This document shows positions 1-6,138 of a stretch of 7,237 bases of DNA, piece after piece. The position numbers were made by a program, and so were the translations under genes. Source of the stretch: Bacteroidales bacterium (lineage in GTDB: Bacteria; Bacteroidota; Bacteroidia; Bacteroidales; Muribaculaceae); NCBI GenBank assembly GCA_900767075.1, contig CAAFXX010000548.1:1-7237 (forward strand), read 5' to 3'. The first letter of the stretch is position 1. The number at the start of each line of letters is the position of its first letter. The notes beneath the pieces were generated by a model that saw only the letters and a list, made by a program, of their open reading frames with translations, had not been told where the DNA came from and made no database searches.

Positions 1-281
1 TGAATCTTCGCGCCGTGGATCGTCACGTTGTGGCCGATCGATACGTCATCGCCGATTTCTATGGTCGATTTCTGATAAAGGGTGTGGAGCACACTGCCGT
101 CCTGGATGTTTACGCGGTTGCCTATGCGGATTGAGTTGACGTCGCCGCGCAGGACTGTGCTGAACCATATGCTGCATTCGTCGCCCATCTTGACATCGCC
201 TACTATCACGGCGTTGTCGGCAAGGAAACAGTCGTTGCCTATTTCGGGAGTGAAACCCCTGACACTTCTTATAATAGCCAT
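1..281 (-). CDS. Gamma-class carbonic anhydrase-like protein (3' end outside window)
   Basis: The minus strand encodes 93 complete codons from the ATG at 281-279 and runs off the window edge, so the C-terminal half is missing. The protein starts MAIIRSVRGFTPEIG and shows the hexapeptide repeats of a left-handed beta helix. The segment from about residue 44 to 67 (LRGDVNSIRIG, then NIQDGSVLHT) and IGHNVTIHG are typical of the gamma carbonic anhydrase/YrdA/PaaY family. The three histidines expected to bind the metal are present: H66, H84 and H89. Family members are trimeric cytoplasmic zinc (or iron) enzymes that hydrate CO2, though activity is unproven for many YrdA-like members. The gene lies 47 bases downstream of the aminopeptidase on the same strand, and no promoter motif is visible in that gap, so co-transcription is likely. 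The start is chosen because the family begins just before this motif. Confidence 0.92.
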   Translation of the reverse strand, partial: MAIIRSVRGFTPEIGNDCFLADNAVIVGDVKMGDECSIWFSTVLRGDVNSIRIGNRVNIQDGSVLHTLYQKSTIEIGDDVSIGHNVTIHGAKI

Positions 282-328
282 AATTCTTTTGTATGTAGTT
301 TTTTGATGTTGTTAATGCGTTATGCCTG

Positions 329-2128
329 TCATCTTGTCAGCTCGCGTGTCTTTTCGGCAAGCCATGCCTGCTGGGCTGGGGAGAGAAGGGGAGTGAGACG
401 GTCGCGCACTTTCTTGTGGTAGGCGTTTACCCAGTCGATTTCGGCGTCGGTCATGATAGAGGTGTCGAACAGACGCAGGTCGAAGGGGAAGAGGGTCATC
501 TCGTTGAATCTATAGAATTCGCCGAATGCGGTCTGCATGGCGGGAACGGTCACTATGAGGTTCTCGCAGCGAATGCCGTAGCGTCCTTCGAGATAGAGTC
601 CCGGTTCGTTGCTGGTGATCATTCCCGGCTCGAGAGGCGTGGGGTTGGCATTGAGGCGTATGCTCTGCGGTCCCTCGTGGCAGTTGATGAAGAATCCTAC
701 GCCGTGGCCCGTGCCGTGATAGTAGGTCTTTCCTTCCTTCCATAGCGGCATGCGTGCCAGCACGTCGAGCTGGTGACCGGTCGTGCCTTTGGGGAATACG
801 CTCATCGACAGGGCGATGTGCCCCTTCATCACGAGCGTGAAGTCGTGGCGCTGCTCCGCGGTGGGCGTGCCGAGCGCAACGGTGCGAGTGATATCGGTGG
901 TGCCGTAGATGTACTGGCCTCCCGAGTCGACAAGGAGGAGTCCGTCGCCCTTGATTACATAGTCGGTTTCCGGAGTGGCTTCGTAATGGACGATCGCTCC
1001 GTGGTCGTTCCAGCCGAGTATGGGCGCGAAGCTTTCGTCAACGCATGTAGGGTCGGCGAGACGGAGGTCGCGTAGCAGGCGTCCGAGTCCCACCTCGGTG
1101 AGCTTGCCCGATGGATATTCCTTCTCGACTGTCATGAAGAAACGGGTCAGGGCAACGCCGTCTTTCTCCATCGCTGTCTCCAGATGGGAAATCATGGAGT
1201 CGTTCTTAATGCTTTTGAGACGCGCTACGCCGGCGCCCCCGAACACCGGGGTGCAGCCTACATGGTCGTAGATGCCACGCGCGGTTTTTTCCGGATCGAG
1301 CAGGAGTCGGGTGTCTTTCGGAAGGTTCGCCACAAATTCCACCACCGAGTCGTAGGGCTTGACCTCGAAACGGTATTTTTCGAGATGCTTCGCAACTTCG
1401 GGCGTGATTTTATCGGAATCGATGAAGATCACGCGGCGGTCGTCGGCGAGGTAGAGGTAAGCGACGAAGATGGGGGAGAAGGCGATGTCGTTGGCTGTGC
1501 GCAGGTTGGTGGTCCAGGCGATGTCGTCGAGGGCGGAGAGAAGCACGGCGTTGGCAAGTTCGGCTTTGACTTCCGTGAGGATGCGGTCGATCTTGCTGTC
1601 GACGTTTTCACCGACAATGCCCTCGTCATGAACGAAAAGTTTATTCTTAGGTCGGTCGGGCCGCTCGGGGTATATATAGTCGAACTGTGCGAACTCGGTG
1701 TTGAGCTTGATTCCGTTGTCGGAGAGTTCCTGCTCAAGACGCTGGCACCATGCCACGGAGAATGTCATGCCGTCTATTCCAACGGTTTTCCCGGCATCGG
1801 TGTGTTCGGTAACCCAATTTATAAGGTCGACTGCATCGGGACCGTCCTCCTTCATCATGGAGAAGCCCGTTCCTTTGAGCTGCTGCTCAGCCTGGATGAA
1901 TTAACGGGAGTCGGTCCAGCAGAGTGCCTCGTCGGCGGTGATGACCGCTGTTCCGTTCGTGCCGTTGCCCGAGGCGAAGCCTGTGAGCCACTCGCGGCCG
2001 CGCCAGTGTGCCGGCGGCAGTTCGCTCTGATGGGGATCTGTGCCCGAGATAATCACGGTATCGATGCCTTTGTCAGCCATCACGCGGCGCAGGAAGGCAA
2101 GGTATTCAAGGTTTTTCTTATTTTCCAT
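329..2128 (-). pseudogene. Xaa-Pro aminopeptidase (M24B), interrupted by one in-frame TAA
   Basis: Read through, the minus strand gives 599 codons, the usual length of bacterial aminopeptidase P of the ~600-residue type, which removes an N-terminal residue preceding proline. Start ATG is at 2128-2126 (MENKKNLEYLAF). The N-terminal creatinase-like domain carries DPHQSE and WTDSR, a second similar domain follows, and the catalytic pita-bread fold covers about residues 310-530. All five metal ligands are present: D401 (VDSGG), D412 (TTDITRT), H475 (GTGHGVG), E508 (SNEPG) and E522 (RCENL). Codon 76 at 1903-1901 is TAA. It sits directly after WTDSR and before FIQAEQQL, in the same frame, where relatives have Tyr, so one base change from TAC or TAT explains it. 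The remainder could reinitiate at ATG 1858 but would lack 90 residues. Family identity is secure; whether the gene works is open. Confidence 0.9.
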
Positions 2129-2245
2129 AAAGCATAATGTTTTTTGCCCTCGGATATGCGTTGCGTCGTCAGGCATTTGGATATACTTAATTATAACCTT
2201 GCGGCGCGGCGCTAAGTTTTTCGCCAATGCATGGCGATTGTCTCC

Positions 2246-2277
2246 CAAAATTATAATTTTAAGCCGAGACTGGCAAA
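2246..2277 (-). promoter_or_regulatory. Bacteroidota-type promoter for the aminopeptidase
   Basis: On the minus strand, TTTG (2277-2274) is followed after 20 bases by TAATTTTG (2253-2246). This is an exact match to the Bacteroidota sigma factor consensus TTTG-N19-21-TAnnTTTG. It predicts transcription starting near 2240, giving a leader of about 110 bases before the aminopeptidase ATG at 2128. Confidence 0.75.
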
Positions 2278-2496
2278 TTACATTGAAATTGTTTCGACTT
2301 ATTATTGATTTTCGTTAAAAAGTTGAATCAACTTCTTGAGATTTGAAGTTGTCGGAATTGATTTGGACAAATATATAGCAAATGTTAAAAAACCGTTTTA
2401 CGCCCTTTCGGACACAAATATTGCACGATTGTTGGCCAAATTGGGATAATTTGGGAATAAATACATATTCGTGGTGAAAATATTATATAAAAGTTA
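2278..2496. other. A/T-rich intergenic spacer, no gene seen
   Basis: This stretch separates the divergently transcribed aminopeptidase unit and the candidate small RNA. It is A/T-rich with stop codons in all frames at short spacing. A lone promoter-like -7 motif on the minus strand (2375-2368) has no partner at the right distance. I see no gene or clear structure. Confidence 0.6.
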
Positions 2497-2526
2497 TTGT
2501 ATTTTAAAAAATATGATTTAACTTTG
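2497..2526 (+). promoter_or_regulatory. Strong Bacteroidota-type promoter before the candidate small RNA
   Basis: A TTG (2497-2499) is followed after 19 bases by TAACTTTG (2519-2526), a full match to the -7 consensus TAnnTTTG. The DNA between is almost pure A/T. The predicted transcription start, a few bases downstream, falls at about 2531, exactly where the 5' strand of the closing stem of the candidate RNA begins. Confidence 0.75.
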
Positions 2527-2530
2527 CACC

Positions 2531-2710
2531 GTGATAGACCGGAGATCCGGTCGAAAAGTAAAGATGGCAAGTCAAAAATCTTTTAAGTAATAGTGATATA
2601 AAATTTGTAAGTTAGTGGTTTAGTAGGATTGCCGTTTGCTTGTGAAAGCCGACGAGTCTAAAAAATCACAGGGCGGCACGAGATCGTGAGATTTCATGCC
2701 GTTATTGTTT
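2531..2710 (+). ncRNA. Candidate structured small RNA of about 180 bases
   Basis: There is no plausible coding frame here, but the predicted transcript closes on itself. GTGAT (2531-2535) pairs with ATCAC (2665-2669), AGAC (2536-2539) with GTCT (2656-2659), leaving a five-A bulge, GTCG (2550-2553) with CGAC (2650-2653) and GGCAA (2566-2570) with TTGCC (2629-2633). Side hairpins are CGG-AGAT-CCG (2540-2549) and GCTT-GTGA-AAGC (2638-2649). A terminator-like hairpin follows. The 5' side can alternatively form a stronger local hairpin, GACCGG-AGAT-CCGGTC (2537-2552). A promoter-to-terminator unit with paired ends would fit a stand-alone RNA such as a 6S-like or Bacteroidales-1-type RNA, but I could not match the sequence to a known family, and it could instead be a leader. 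Confidence 0.5.
2674..2710 (+). terminator. Probable intrinsic terminator of the candidate small RNA
   Basis: CGGCA (2674-2678) pairs with TGCCG (2697-2701). An inner TGA-GATT-TCA helix (2687-2696) can stack on it, and a T-rich tail (2702-2710) follows. An overlapping CACGA-GA-TCGTG palindrome (2677-2688) competes. The U-run is interrupted, so strength is uncertain. Confidence 0.45.
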
Positions 2711-2727
2711 ATATACACCTGTAATCA

Positions 2728-2774
2728 GCGATGTGTTTGAATCTTCATCCTGTAGGGACATCGCTTTGCGATGT
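2728..2774. repeat. REP-like intergenic palindrome
   Basis: ACATCGC-TTT-GCGATGT (2758-2774) is a perfect seven-base inverted repeat preceded by TGTAGGG. A further GCGATGT occurs at 2728-2734. The TGTAGGG plus palindrome layout resembles dispersed palindromic repeats that I recall from Bacteroidota intergenic regions. Whether it recurs in this genome cannot be judged from one window. Confidence 0.4.
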
Positions 2775-2836
2775 AGCGCTGCCGGGGTAATGCAACGATT
2801 GCTCAAAGGCGGCAATTTATTTTTAGCGGAGGAAGT

Positions 2837-2867
2837 TTTGCGGAATTGGCTGAAAGTATTATTTTTG
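2837..2867 (+). promoter_or_regulatory. Bacteroidota-type promoter for the GlmU-like/sigma factor unit
   Basis: TTTG (2837-2840), a 19-base spacer and TATTTTTG (2860-2867) match the phylum consensus exactly. Transcription should start near 2873, leaving a leader of about 75 bases before the ATG at 2950. Confidence 0.78.
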
Positions 2868-2893
2868 TGGAGTAATTACGAAATACCCCGTCG

Positions 2894-2932
2894 GACGGCA
2901 TCCGCTATAGAAACTGCCGTCGAACCTCGAGG
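2894..2932 (+). other. Hairpin in the leader of the GlmU-like gene
   Basis: GACGGCA (2894-2900) and TGCCGTC (2915-2921) form a perfect seven-pair stem with a 14-base loop, followed by the palindrome CCTCGAGG (2925-2932). No T-run follows, so it is not a terminator. It lies between the predicted transcription start and the start codon and might affect translation or RNA stability; no known riboswitch was recognised. Confidence 0.4.
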
Positions 2933-2949
2933 GACGAGAAAACCTTATC

Positions 2950-4164
2950 ATGAACGAGACACGAATAGTACTTTTTGATACTCTGGAGACGTATGAGAAT
3001 CTCCTGCCTCTGTCGTATACCCGACCCGTGGCGGAGTTTCGCGTCGGCATCTTGACAATCCATGAGAAATGGGCGGCAATGATGCCGGGCTCTTATTCGT
3101 TTCTGACCAATGATTTCCTTCAGGAAAAGTTCCCGCCGGTCGATCCGGGCGCCGAAGAGGCGATATTTATTGCAGGCAACATAGTCCCCGACAGCGTTTT
3201 CGCCGCTCAGGTCTCCGCCCTGAATCCGGGCGAGGCGATAACTGACGAGGACGGTCTGGCGGCTTTCAGGGGCACGATGGCGGATTTCCGCAGGCAGCAA
3301 GCTGAGCCGCAGGGTAAAGAGCGCGAGGGGAGTCTGGGACGCTTGAAATATGTGTTCGATATCTTCCGGCTTAACGGCGCGGCAATCCGCGATGACTATG
3401 CCCGCATTGTCGCCGGCAGAAGGTCGTGCGCTCCGTCTGACACTGTCACGGTAATCGGTCCGGCGGTGACCGCCGACGGGCTTCCGTCGATATTCATCGA
3501 GGAAGGTGCCGTTGTGGAGGGTTGCACTCTCAATGTGAAGAACGGTCCCATATATATCGGCAAGAATGCCGAGGTGATGGAGGGTTCCTGCCTGCGCGGT
3601 CCGCTCAGCGTCGGTCCGAACGCGAAGGTGCGCATGGGCTCCAAAATCTACGGCGACAGCACGTTCGGCCCTTACTGCAAGGTTGGTGGCGAAATCGACA
3701 ATGCCGTGATGTTCGGCTACAGCAATAAGAGCCACGACGGCTATCTCGGCAATGCCGTGATAGGCGAGTGGTGTAACATCGGAGCCGGCACGAATGCCTC
3801 TAACCTTAAGAACGACTATTCGAAGATACGTATCTGGAATTACGCGCAGAAGCGTTTCATGCGTACCGACCTGCAGTTCTGCGGACTCATCATGGGCGAC
3901 CACTCGAAGGCCGGCATCAACTGTATGTTCAACACTGCCACGGTGGTCGGCGTGGGCGTAAACCTGCACGGATCCGGTTTCCCGCGCCAGTTCATCCCCA
4001 GTTTCTCGGCGGGTTCGCCTGAAGGCGGTTTCTCGGATGTCAGCATCGACAAATTTATGGAGGTCGCCGGCAAGGTCATGGGGCGCCGCGGCATGGTGCT
4101 CACCGACGTCGACCGCAGGATGTTTGAGGAAATCTATAAATCTGCCGCCCGGTTCAAGAAGTGA
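2950..4164 (+). CDS. GlmU-like sugar-1-phosphate nucleotidyltransferase / acetyltransferase (Bacteroidota form)
   Basis: This 404-residue protein looks like the alternative GlmU of Bacteroidota, proposed to make UDP-N-acetylglucosamine for peptidoglycan and lipopolysaccharide in the cytoplasm. The N-terminal part (about 1-160) has LPLSYTRPVAEFRVGILTI instead of the canonical glycine-rich nucleotidyltransferase loop, which is characteristic of this variant. Residues about 165-345 form a left-handed beta helix with hexapeptide repeats. The stretch around residues 257-285 (GYSNKSHDGYLG, then IGEWCNIGAGTNASN) aligns with the acetyltransferase active region of classical GlmU, and H262 matches its catalytic histidine. 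The C-terminus is a helical tail. A well-matched promoter lies upstream; no Shine-Dalgarno sequence is seen, as is normal in this phylum. The gene shares its stop with the start of the sigma factor gene. Exact substrate is inferred from family. Confidence 0.87.
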   Translation: MNETRIVLFDTLETYENLLPLSYTRPVAEFRVGILTIHEKWAAMMPGSYSFLTNDFLQEKFPPVDPGAEEAIFIAGNIVPDSVFAAQVSALNPGEAITDEDGLAAFRGTMADFRRQQAEPQGKEREGSLGRLKYVFDIFRLNGAAIRDDYARIVAGRRSCAPSDTVTVIGPAVTADGLPSIFIEEGAVVEGCTLNVKNGPIYIGKNAEVMEGSCLRGPLSVGPNAKVRMGSKIYGDSTFGPYCKVGGEIDNAVMFGYSNKSHDGYLGNAVIGEWCNIGAGTNASNLKNDYSKIRIWNYAQKRFMRTDLQFCGLIMGDHSKAGINCMFNTATVVGVGVNLHGSGFPRQFIPSFSAGSPEGGFSDVSIDKFMEVAGKVMGRRGMVLTDVDRRMFEEIYKSAARFKK

Positions 4165-4679
4165 CGCCGCGCGAATTCGACAAGATATACCGGCAGCTCT
4201 ACCTACCGCTCGGGATGTTCGCCCTCAAGATTGTAGGCGACACGTCGGAAGCCTCCGATTTGGTCAACGGTGTCTTCACCGAGGTGTGGAACGCCGTGCT
4301 CGAAAGGGAGACGCCCGACAACATGAAGGCTTATCTATACCGTGCGGTGCGCAATCGTGCCCTCAGCTACGCGAAGGGACAGTCGCGGTTGGCTGACGCC
4401 GAATTGGCGGAGGATGTGCCTGAAGAAGAGATTGATACGTCGGAGCGCGACGCCCGCCTGTGGCGCGCGCTCGACGAATTGCCCGACCGCTGCCGAGAAA
4501 TCTTCCTGATGTCGAAGCGCGACGGCATGCCGAACAAAGAGATAGCCGAAGAACTCGGCATCTCCCTGAAAACCGTCGAGACCCAGATCTCCAAAGCCTA
4601 CAAACGCCTCCGCGCCGCCTTCGGCATCCCCCAATCTCCCTCCCTCCCCTTCACCTCCTTCCTCCTACCTTTCATCTGA
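4161..4679 (+). CDS. ECF-type RNA polymerase sigma factor
   Basis: The 172-residue protein has the two domains of an extracytoplasmic-function sigma factor, which redirects RNA polymerase to a small set of promoters. Region 2 spans about residues 5-71 (EFDKIYRQLYLPLGMFALKI, then AYLYRAVRNRALSY). Region 4 spans about 100-152 (LDELPDRCREIFLMSKRDGM, then a helix-turn-helix NKEIAEELGISLKTVETQIS). Translation starts at GTG 4161; the GTGA overlap with the preceding stop suggests translational coupling. The next ATG (4215) would cut into region 2. No anti-sigma gene (FecR-like or zinc-binding) follows, so control must come from elsewhere or through co-expression with the GlmU-like protein. The last ~18 residues (Pro/Ser/Phe/Leu-rich, ending in LLPFI) come from a polypyrimidine tract and are not typical; the true tail may have been altered. 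Confidence 0.88.
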   Translation: MTPREFDKIYRQLYLPLGMFALKIVGDTSEASDLVNGVFTEVWNAVLERETPDNMKAYLYRAVRNRALSYAKGQSRLADAELAEDVPEEEIDTSERDARLWRALDELPDRCREIFLMSKRDGMPNKEIAEELGISLKTVETQISKAYKRLRAAFGIPQSPSLPFTSFLLPFI

Positions 4680-4710
4680 CATACAGCAAATTCATCTGAC
4701 ATACGGATAA
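4671..4710 (+). repeat. Imperfect 20-base tandem repeat across the sigma factor stop codon
   Basis: TTCATCTGACATAC occurs at 4671-4684 and again at 4691-4704, exactly 20 bases apart; the two 20-base units match at 17 positions. The first copy contains the sigma factor TGA (4677-4679). It marks the place where base composition changes. Confidence 0.85.
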
Positions 4711-4751
4711 ACTGCGACAACATGAGCCGCCACGACTTTCTCTGTTTTCCC

Positions 4752-4781
4752 ACTGAAAATACGCCCTAAACTCAGTTTTTT
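4752..4781 (+). terminator. Weak terminator-like hairpin after the sigma factor gene
   Basis: ACTGA (4752-4756) can pair with TCAGT (4772-4776) across a 15-base loop, followed directly by a T-run to 4781. The stem is only five pairs, so this is a tentative end for the GlmU-like/sigma transcript. Its 3' part is also one copy of a 15-base direct repeat. Confidence 0.25.
4767..4781 (+). repeat. 15-base direct repeat, copy 1
   Basis: TAAACTCAGTTTTTT is found here and again at 6151-6165. The two copies lie on either side of the endonuclease gene and its leader. Part of the match is a T-run, so some of it is low complexity. Confidence 0.6.
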
Positions 4782-4790
4782 GTAAAAATC

Positions 4791-4847
4791 GCGATTATAA
4801 TCGCAAAAATTTGTACCTATGCGAGATTATAATCGCAATTTTTTGTA
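4791..4847 (+). repeat. Two palindromic sites 32 bases apart, possible operator pair
   Basis: GCGATTATAATCGC (4791-4804) is a perfect 14-base palindrome. Its core recurs as GATTATAATC at 4825-4834. The likeness continues: GATTATAATCGCAA, three differing bases, then TTTGTA at both 4793-4815 and 4825-4847. The 32-base centre-to-centre distance is about three helical turns, so a dimeric protein could bind both on one face. They lie about 380 bases before the endonuclease start. No regulator gene is in the window. A dispersed repeat family is the alternative. Confidence 0.6.
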
Positions 4848-4879
4848 TTAGACTATATTTACAGAAGAATGAGAGAATT

Positions 4880-4911
4880 TTTGTTTTTAAGCAAAAAATT
4901 GCATAATTTAG
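4880..4911 (+). promoter_or_regulatory. Candidate promoter for the endonuclease leader
   Basis: TTTG (4880-4883), a 20-base spacer and TAATTTAG (4904-4911) fit the phylum consensus except for one base (TAnnTTTG expected). It is the best match I found between the sigma factor gene and the structured leader. Just downstream a small perfect hairpin, TGTGCA-TTT-TGCACA (4915-4929), and overlapping ATTGC/GCAAT (4898-4915) lie near the predicted start. Confidence 0.35.
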
Positions 4912-5015
4912 CAATGTGCATTTTGCACAGTTAACCGAATGTCGAATTATTAAATCATAAGATTGGCATCTAAATATTGAAGCACTGAGTTTTTGACATC
5001 CTTGACTCGACTGAT

Positions 5016-5136
5016 GTACTCGAATTAGCACTTCAAAAACATACCAGTTCAGCCAAGACAACGGATGTCTGCGCTCCAGATAAGGGCGTGGACAGGAGTT
5101 TTGTTGTCTGGTATGGGCTGTGCTAAGCCTGAGTAC
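5016..5136 (+). ncRNA. Folded leader RNA (attenuator-like) upstream of the endonuclease
   Basis: A series of nested, perfectly complementary segments lies here: GTACTC (5016-5021) with GAGTAC (5131-5136), TTAGCAC (5025-5031) with GTGCTAA (5120-5126), and CATACCAG (5040-5047) with CTGGTATG (5108-5115). AGACAAC (5056-5062) with GTTGTCT (5103-5109) is partly exclusive with the last. At the tip, 5066-5076 pairs with 5084-5094 (11 pairs, three of them G-U, seven-base loop). Together they make a 121-base rod with internal loops. The tip segment GGGCGTGGA (5084-5092) is also perfectly complementary to 5149-5157, which overlaps the terminator. I recognise no known riboswitch or RNA family. It may be a cis-acting attenuator or a separate small RNA ending at the terminator. 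Confidence 0.6.
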
Positions 5137-5153
5137 CAACATTTCTCTTCCAC

Positions 5154-5193
5154 GCCCTCTTTTCAAAAAAGAAAGGAGGGCTTTTTGTATTTT
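5154..5193 (+). terminator. Strong intrinsic terminator between leader and endonuclease
   Basis: The arms 5154-5164 (GCCCTCTTTTC) and 5171-5181 (GAAAGGAGGGC) form 11 pairs with a single G-U, closing a six-A loop, followed by TTTTTGTATTTT. It ends only about 20 bases before the endonuclease start codon, with no room for a separate promoter. It works in the plus direction only. Its first four bases are shared with the alternative pairing partner of 5084-5092. Confidence 0.85.
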
Positions 5194-5201
5194 ATGCCTG
5201 T

Positions 5202-5208
5202 AGGAGGA
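5202..5208 (+). promoter_or_regulatory. Strong Shine-Dalgarno sequence of the endonuclease gene
   Basis: AGGAGGA lies six bases before ATG 5215. It fixes the start there rather than at in-frame ATG 5194 or 5065, whose extra codons would run through the terminator. Such a strong site is unusual in Bacteroidota. Confidence 0.8.
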
Positions 5209-5214
5209 ACAGTT

Positions 5215-6114
5215 ATGCCACAGTTTTCGAAAACAGAGTCAATGGTAATCAAGCTATTTGCCCTAAATACAGAAATAATGTTCGAAGGGGAAAAATATGT
5301 CATAAAAGAATGCGCTAAGCCTCGTCCCAATTCAGGAGAATGTAAAACGGATGTTTATGTAAAGCTACAATCCGAATTGTCAACTAAAGAATTGAAAATC
5401 TCAGTAAAGCAAAAGAATGCAGATTTCCTTGAAAATAAGATAAAATATGAAAGGGCCAAAGAAATTCTGGGAGATAATGTTGACAGAATTCTAAGGGACT
5501 CCATAAATTCACTGCGGGACAAATTTTTATTACAATATCTTATTGTGTTTGACAGATATAGGAGCACATATGCACAATCCATAAAACTTGGTTGGAGATT
5601 TGAATTTGTAAATAAAGTTGAGGGAGTTCTTAGCGGCAAGCTTGCTGTAACACCTGAACAATTAAAAGACATATATGCTGGTCAAAATCTCCCGGATTCA
5701 AAAAGGAATGCTTTTGTAAATGGCAGAATTGTTGAAAATAGCGGTGTTGCTAATTATATTCTTGTCTTAGATCCGAAAAGGAATTATACATTAGAAGAAT
5801 GTATAGGGTTATTAACTCCAATAGATGAGTATGTACAAAATCATTCTGATGTATATTTTGTTTGCAAGGCAGTGAATTACATAGCGACTTCGGATAAATG
5901 GGAAGGAGATAGAGCTTTGGCTGTATATGTTGATTGGAATATAGTCGATGGCAAAATGACCGGCAAACTGATTTTTGATCAGCCTCTCAAGAAAATGGGA
6001 AATGAAATTGGCAATAATCTAAAAATGATTCTCAGCTCTTTGGGGATTTCAACTAAAAACTTTCGGACGTTAAAGGATAAATTAGACGGCTGTGTGAAGT
6101 ATTATGAAAAATAA
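5215..6114 (+). CDS. Putative type II restriction endonuclease (PD-(D/E)XK-like)
   Basis: A 299-residue protein, unrecognised by name, is followed in tandem by a DNA cytosine methyltransferase, the usual layout of a type II restriction-modification system. Residues 41-73 hold a plausible nuclease core: GECKTDVYVK with D46, then KISVKQKNADFLENK with S63-V-K65. This fits D...(E/S)xK, with Ser in place of the usual acidic residue, as in some divergent restriction enzymes. The following Lys/Asp/Asn-rich helix (NADFLENKIKYERAKEIL) is also common in such folds. There is no signal peptide or membrane segment. Codon use is A/T-rich, unlike the genes at 1-4679, which suggests transfer. By analogy with its methyltransferase it may be a HaeII-like enzyme, but I see this only from context. 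Expression probably depends on read-through of the terminator just upstream. Confidence 0.7.
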   Translation: MPQFSKTESMVIKLFALNTEIMFEGEKYVIKECAKPRPNSGECKTDVYVKLQSELSTKELKISVKQKNADFLENKIKYERAKEILGDNVDRILRDSINSLRDKFLLQYLIVFDRYRSTYAQSIKLGWRFEFVNKVEGVLSGKLAVTPEQLKDIYAGQNLPDSKRNAFVNGRIVENSGVANYILVLDPKRNYTLEECIGLLTPIDEYVQNHSDVYFVCKAVNYIATSDKWEGDRALAVYVDWNIVDGKMTGKLIFDQPLKKMGNEIGNNLKMILSSLGISTKNFRTLKDKLDGCVKYYEK

Positions 6115-6138
6115 TGTTGCAATTAATGTAAAATGCAT

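Noticed and set aside
1901..1903. TAA recoded as Tyr by an alternative genetic code
   Set aside because: The endonuclease gene uses TAA as its stop, and no such code is known in these bacteria; a point mutation is simpler.
1184..2137. 317-codon open frame on the plus strand opposite the aminopeptidase
   Set aside because: It is antisense to a well-conserved family gene, its composition follows from the third-position G/C of that gene, and it has no promoter or family motif.
2733..2978. 81-codon plus-strand frame before the GlmU-like gene
   Set aside because: It contains the REP-like palindrome and the promoter of the next gene, and runs into that gene out of frame.
2905..3969. 354-codon open frame on the minus strand opposite the GlmU-like gene
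   Set aside because: His/Arg/Ala-rich shadow of a G/C-rich gene with clear hexapeptide repeats on the other strand; no independent support.
4793..4834. TATAAT inside both palindromes as -10 boxes
   Set aside because: Bacteroidota promoters use TAnnTTTG, and no matching -35 element sits at the right distance; the symmetry explains the motif better.
5011..5024. CTGATG followed by CGAA, resembling a hammerhead ribozyme core
   Set aside because: Only four bases separate the two parts, too few for stem II, and no flanking stems I and III form around them.
4795..5166. 123-codon minus-strand frame across the leader
   Set aside because: It covers the palindromes, leader stems and terminator, and its product has no recognisable features.
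5065..5214. N-terminal extension of the endonuclease to ATG 5065 or 5194
   Set aside because: The added codons would lie on the leader stems and terminator, while ATG 5215 has an ideally spaced Shine-Dalgarno sequence.
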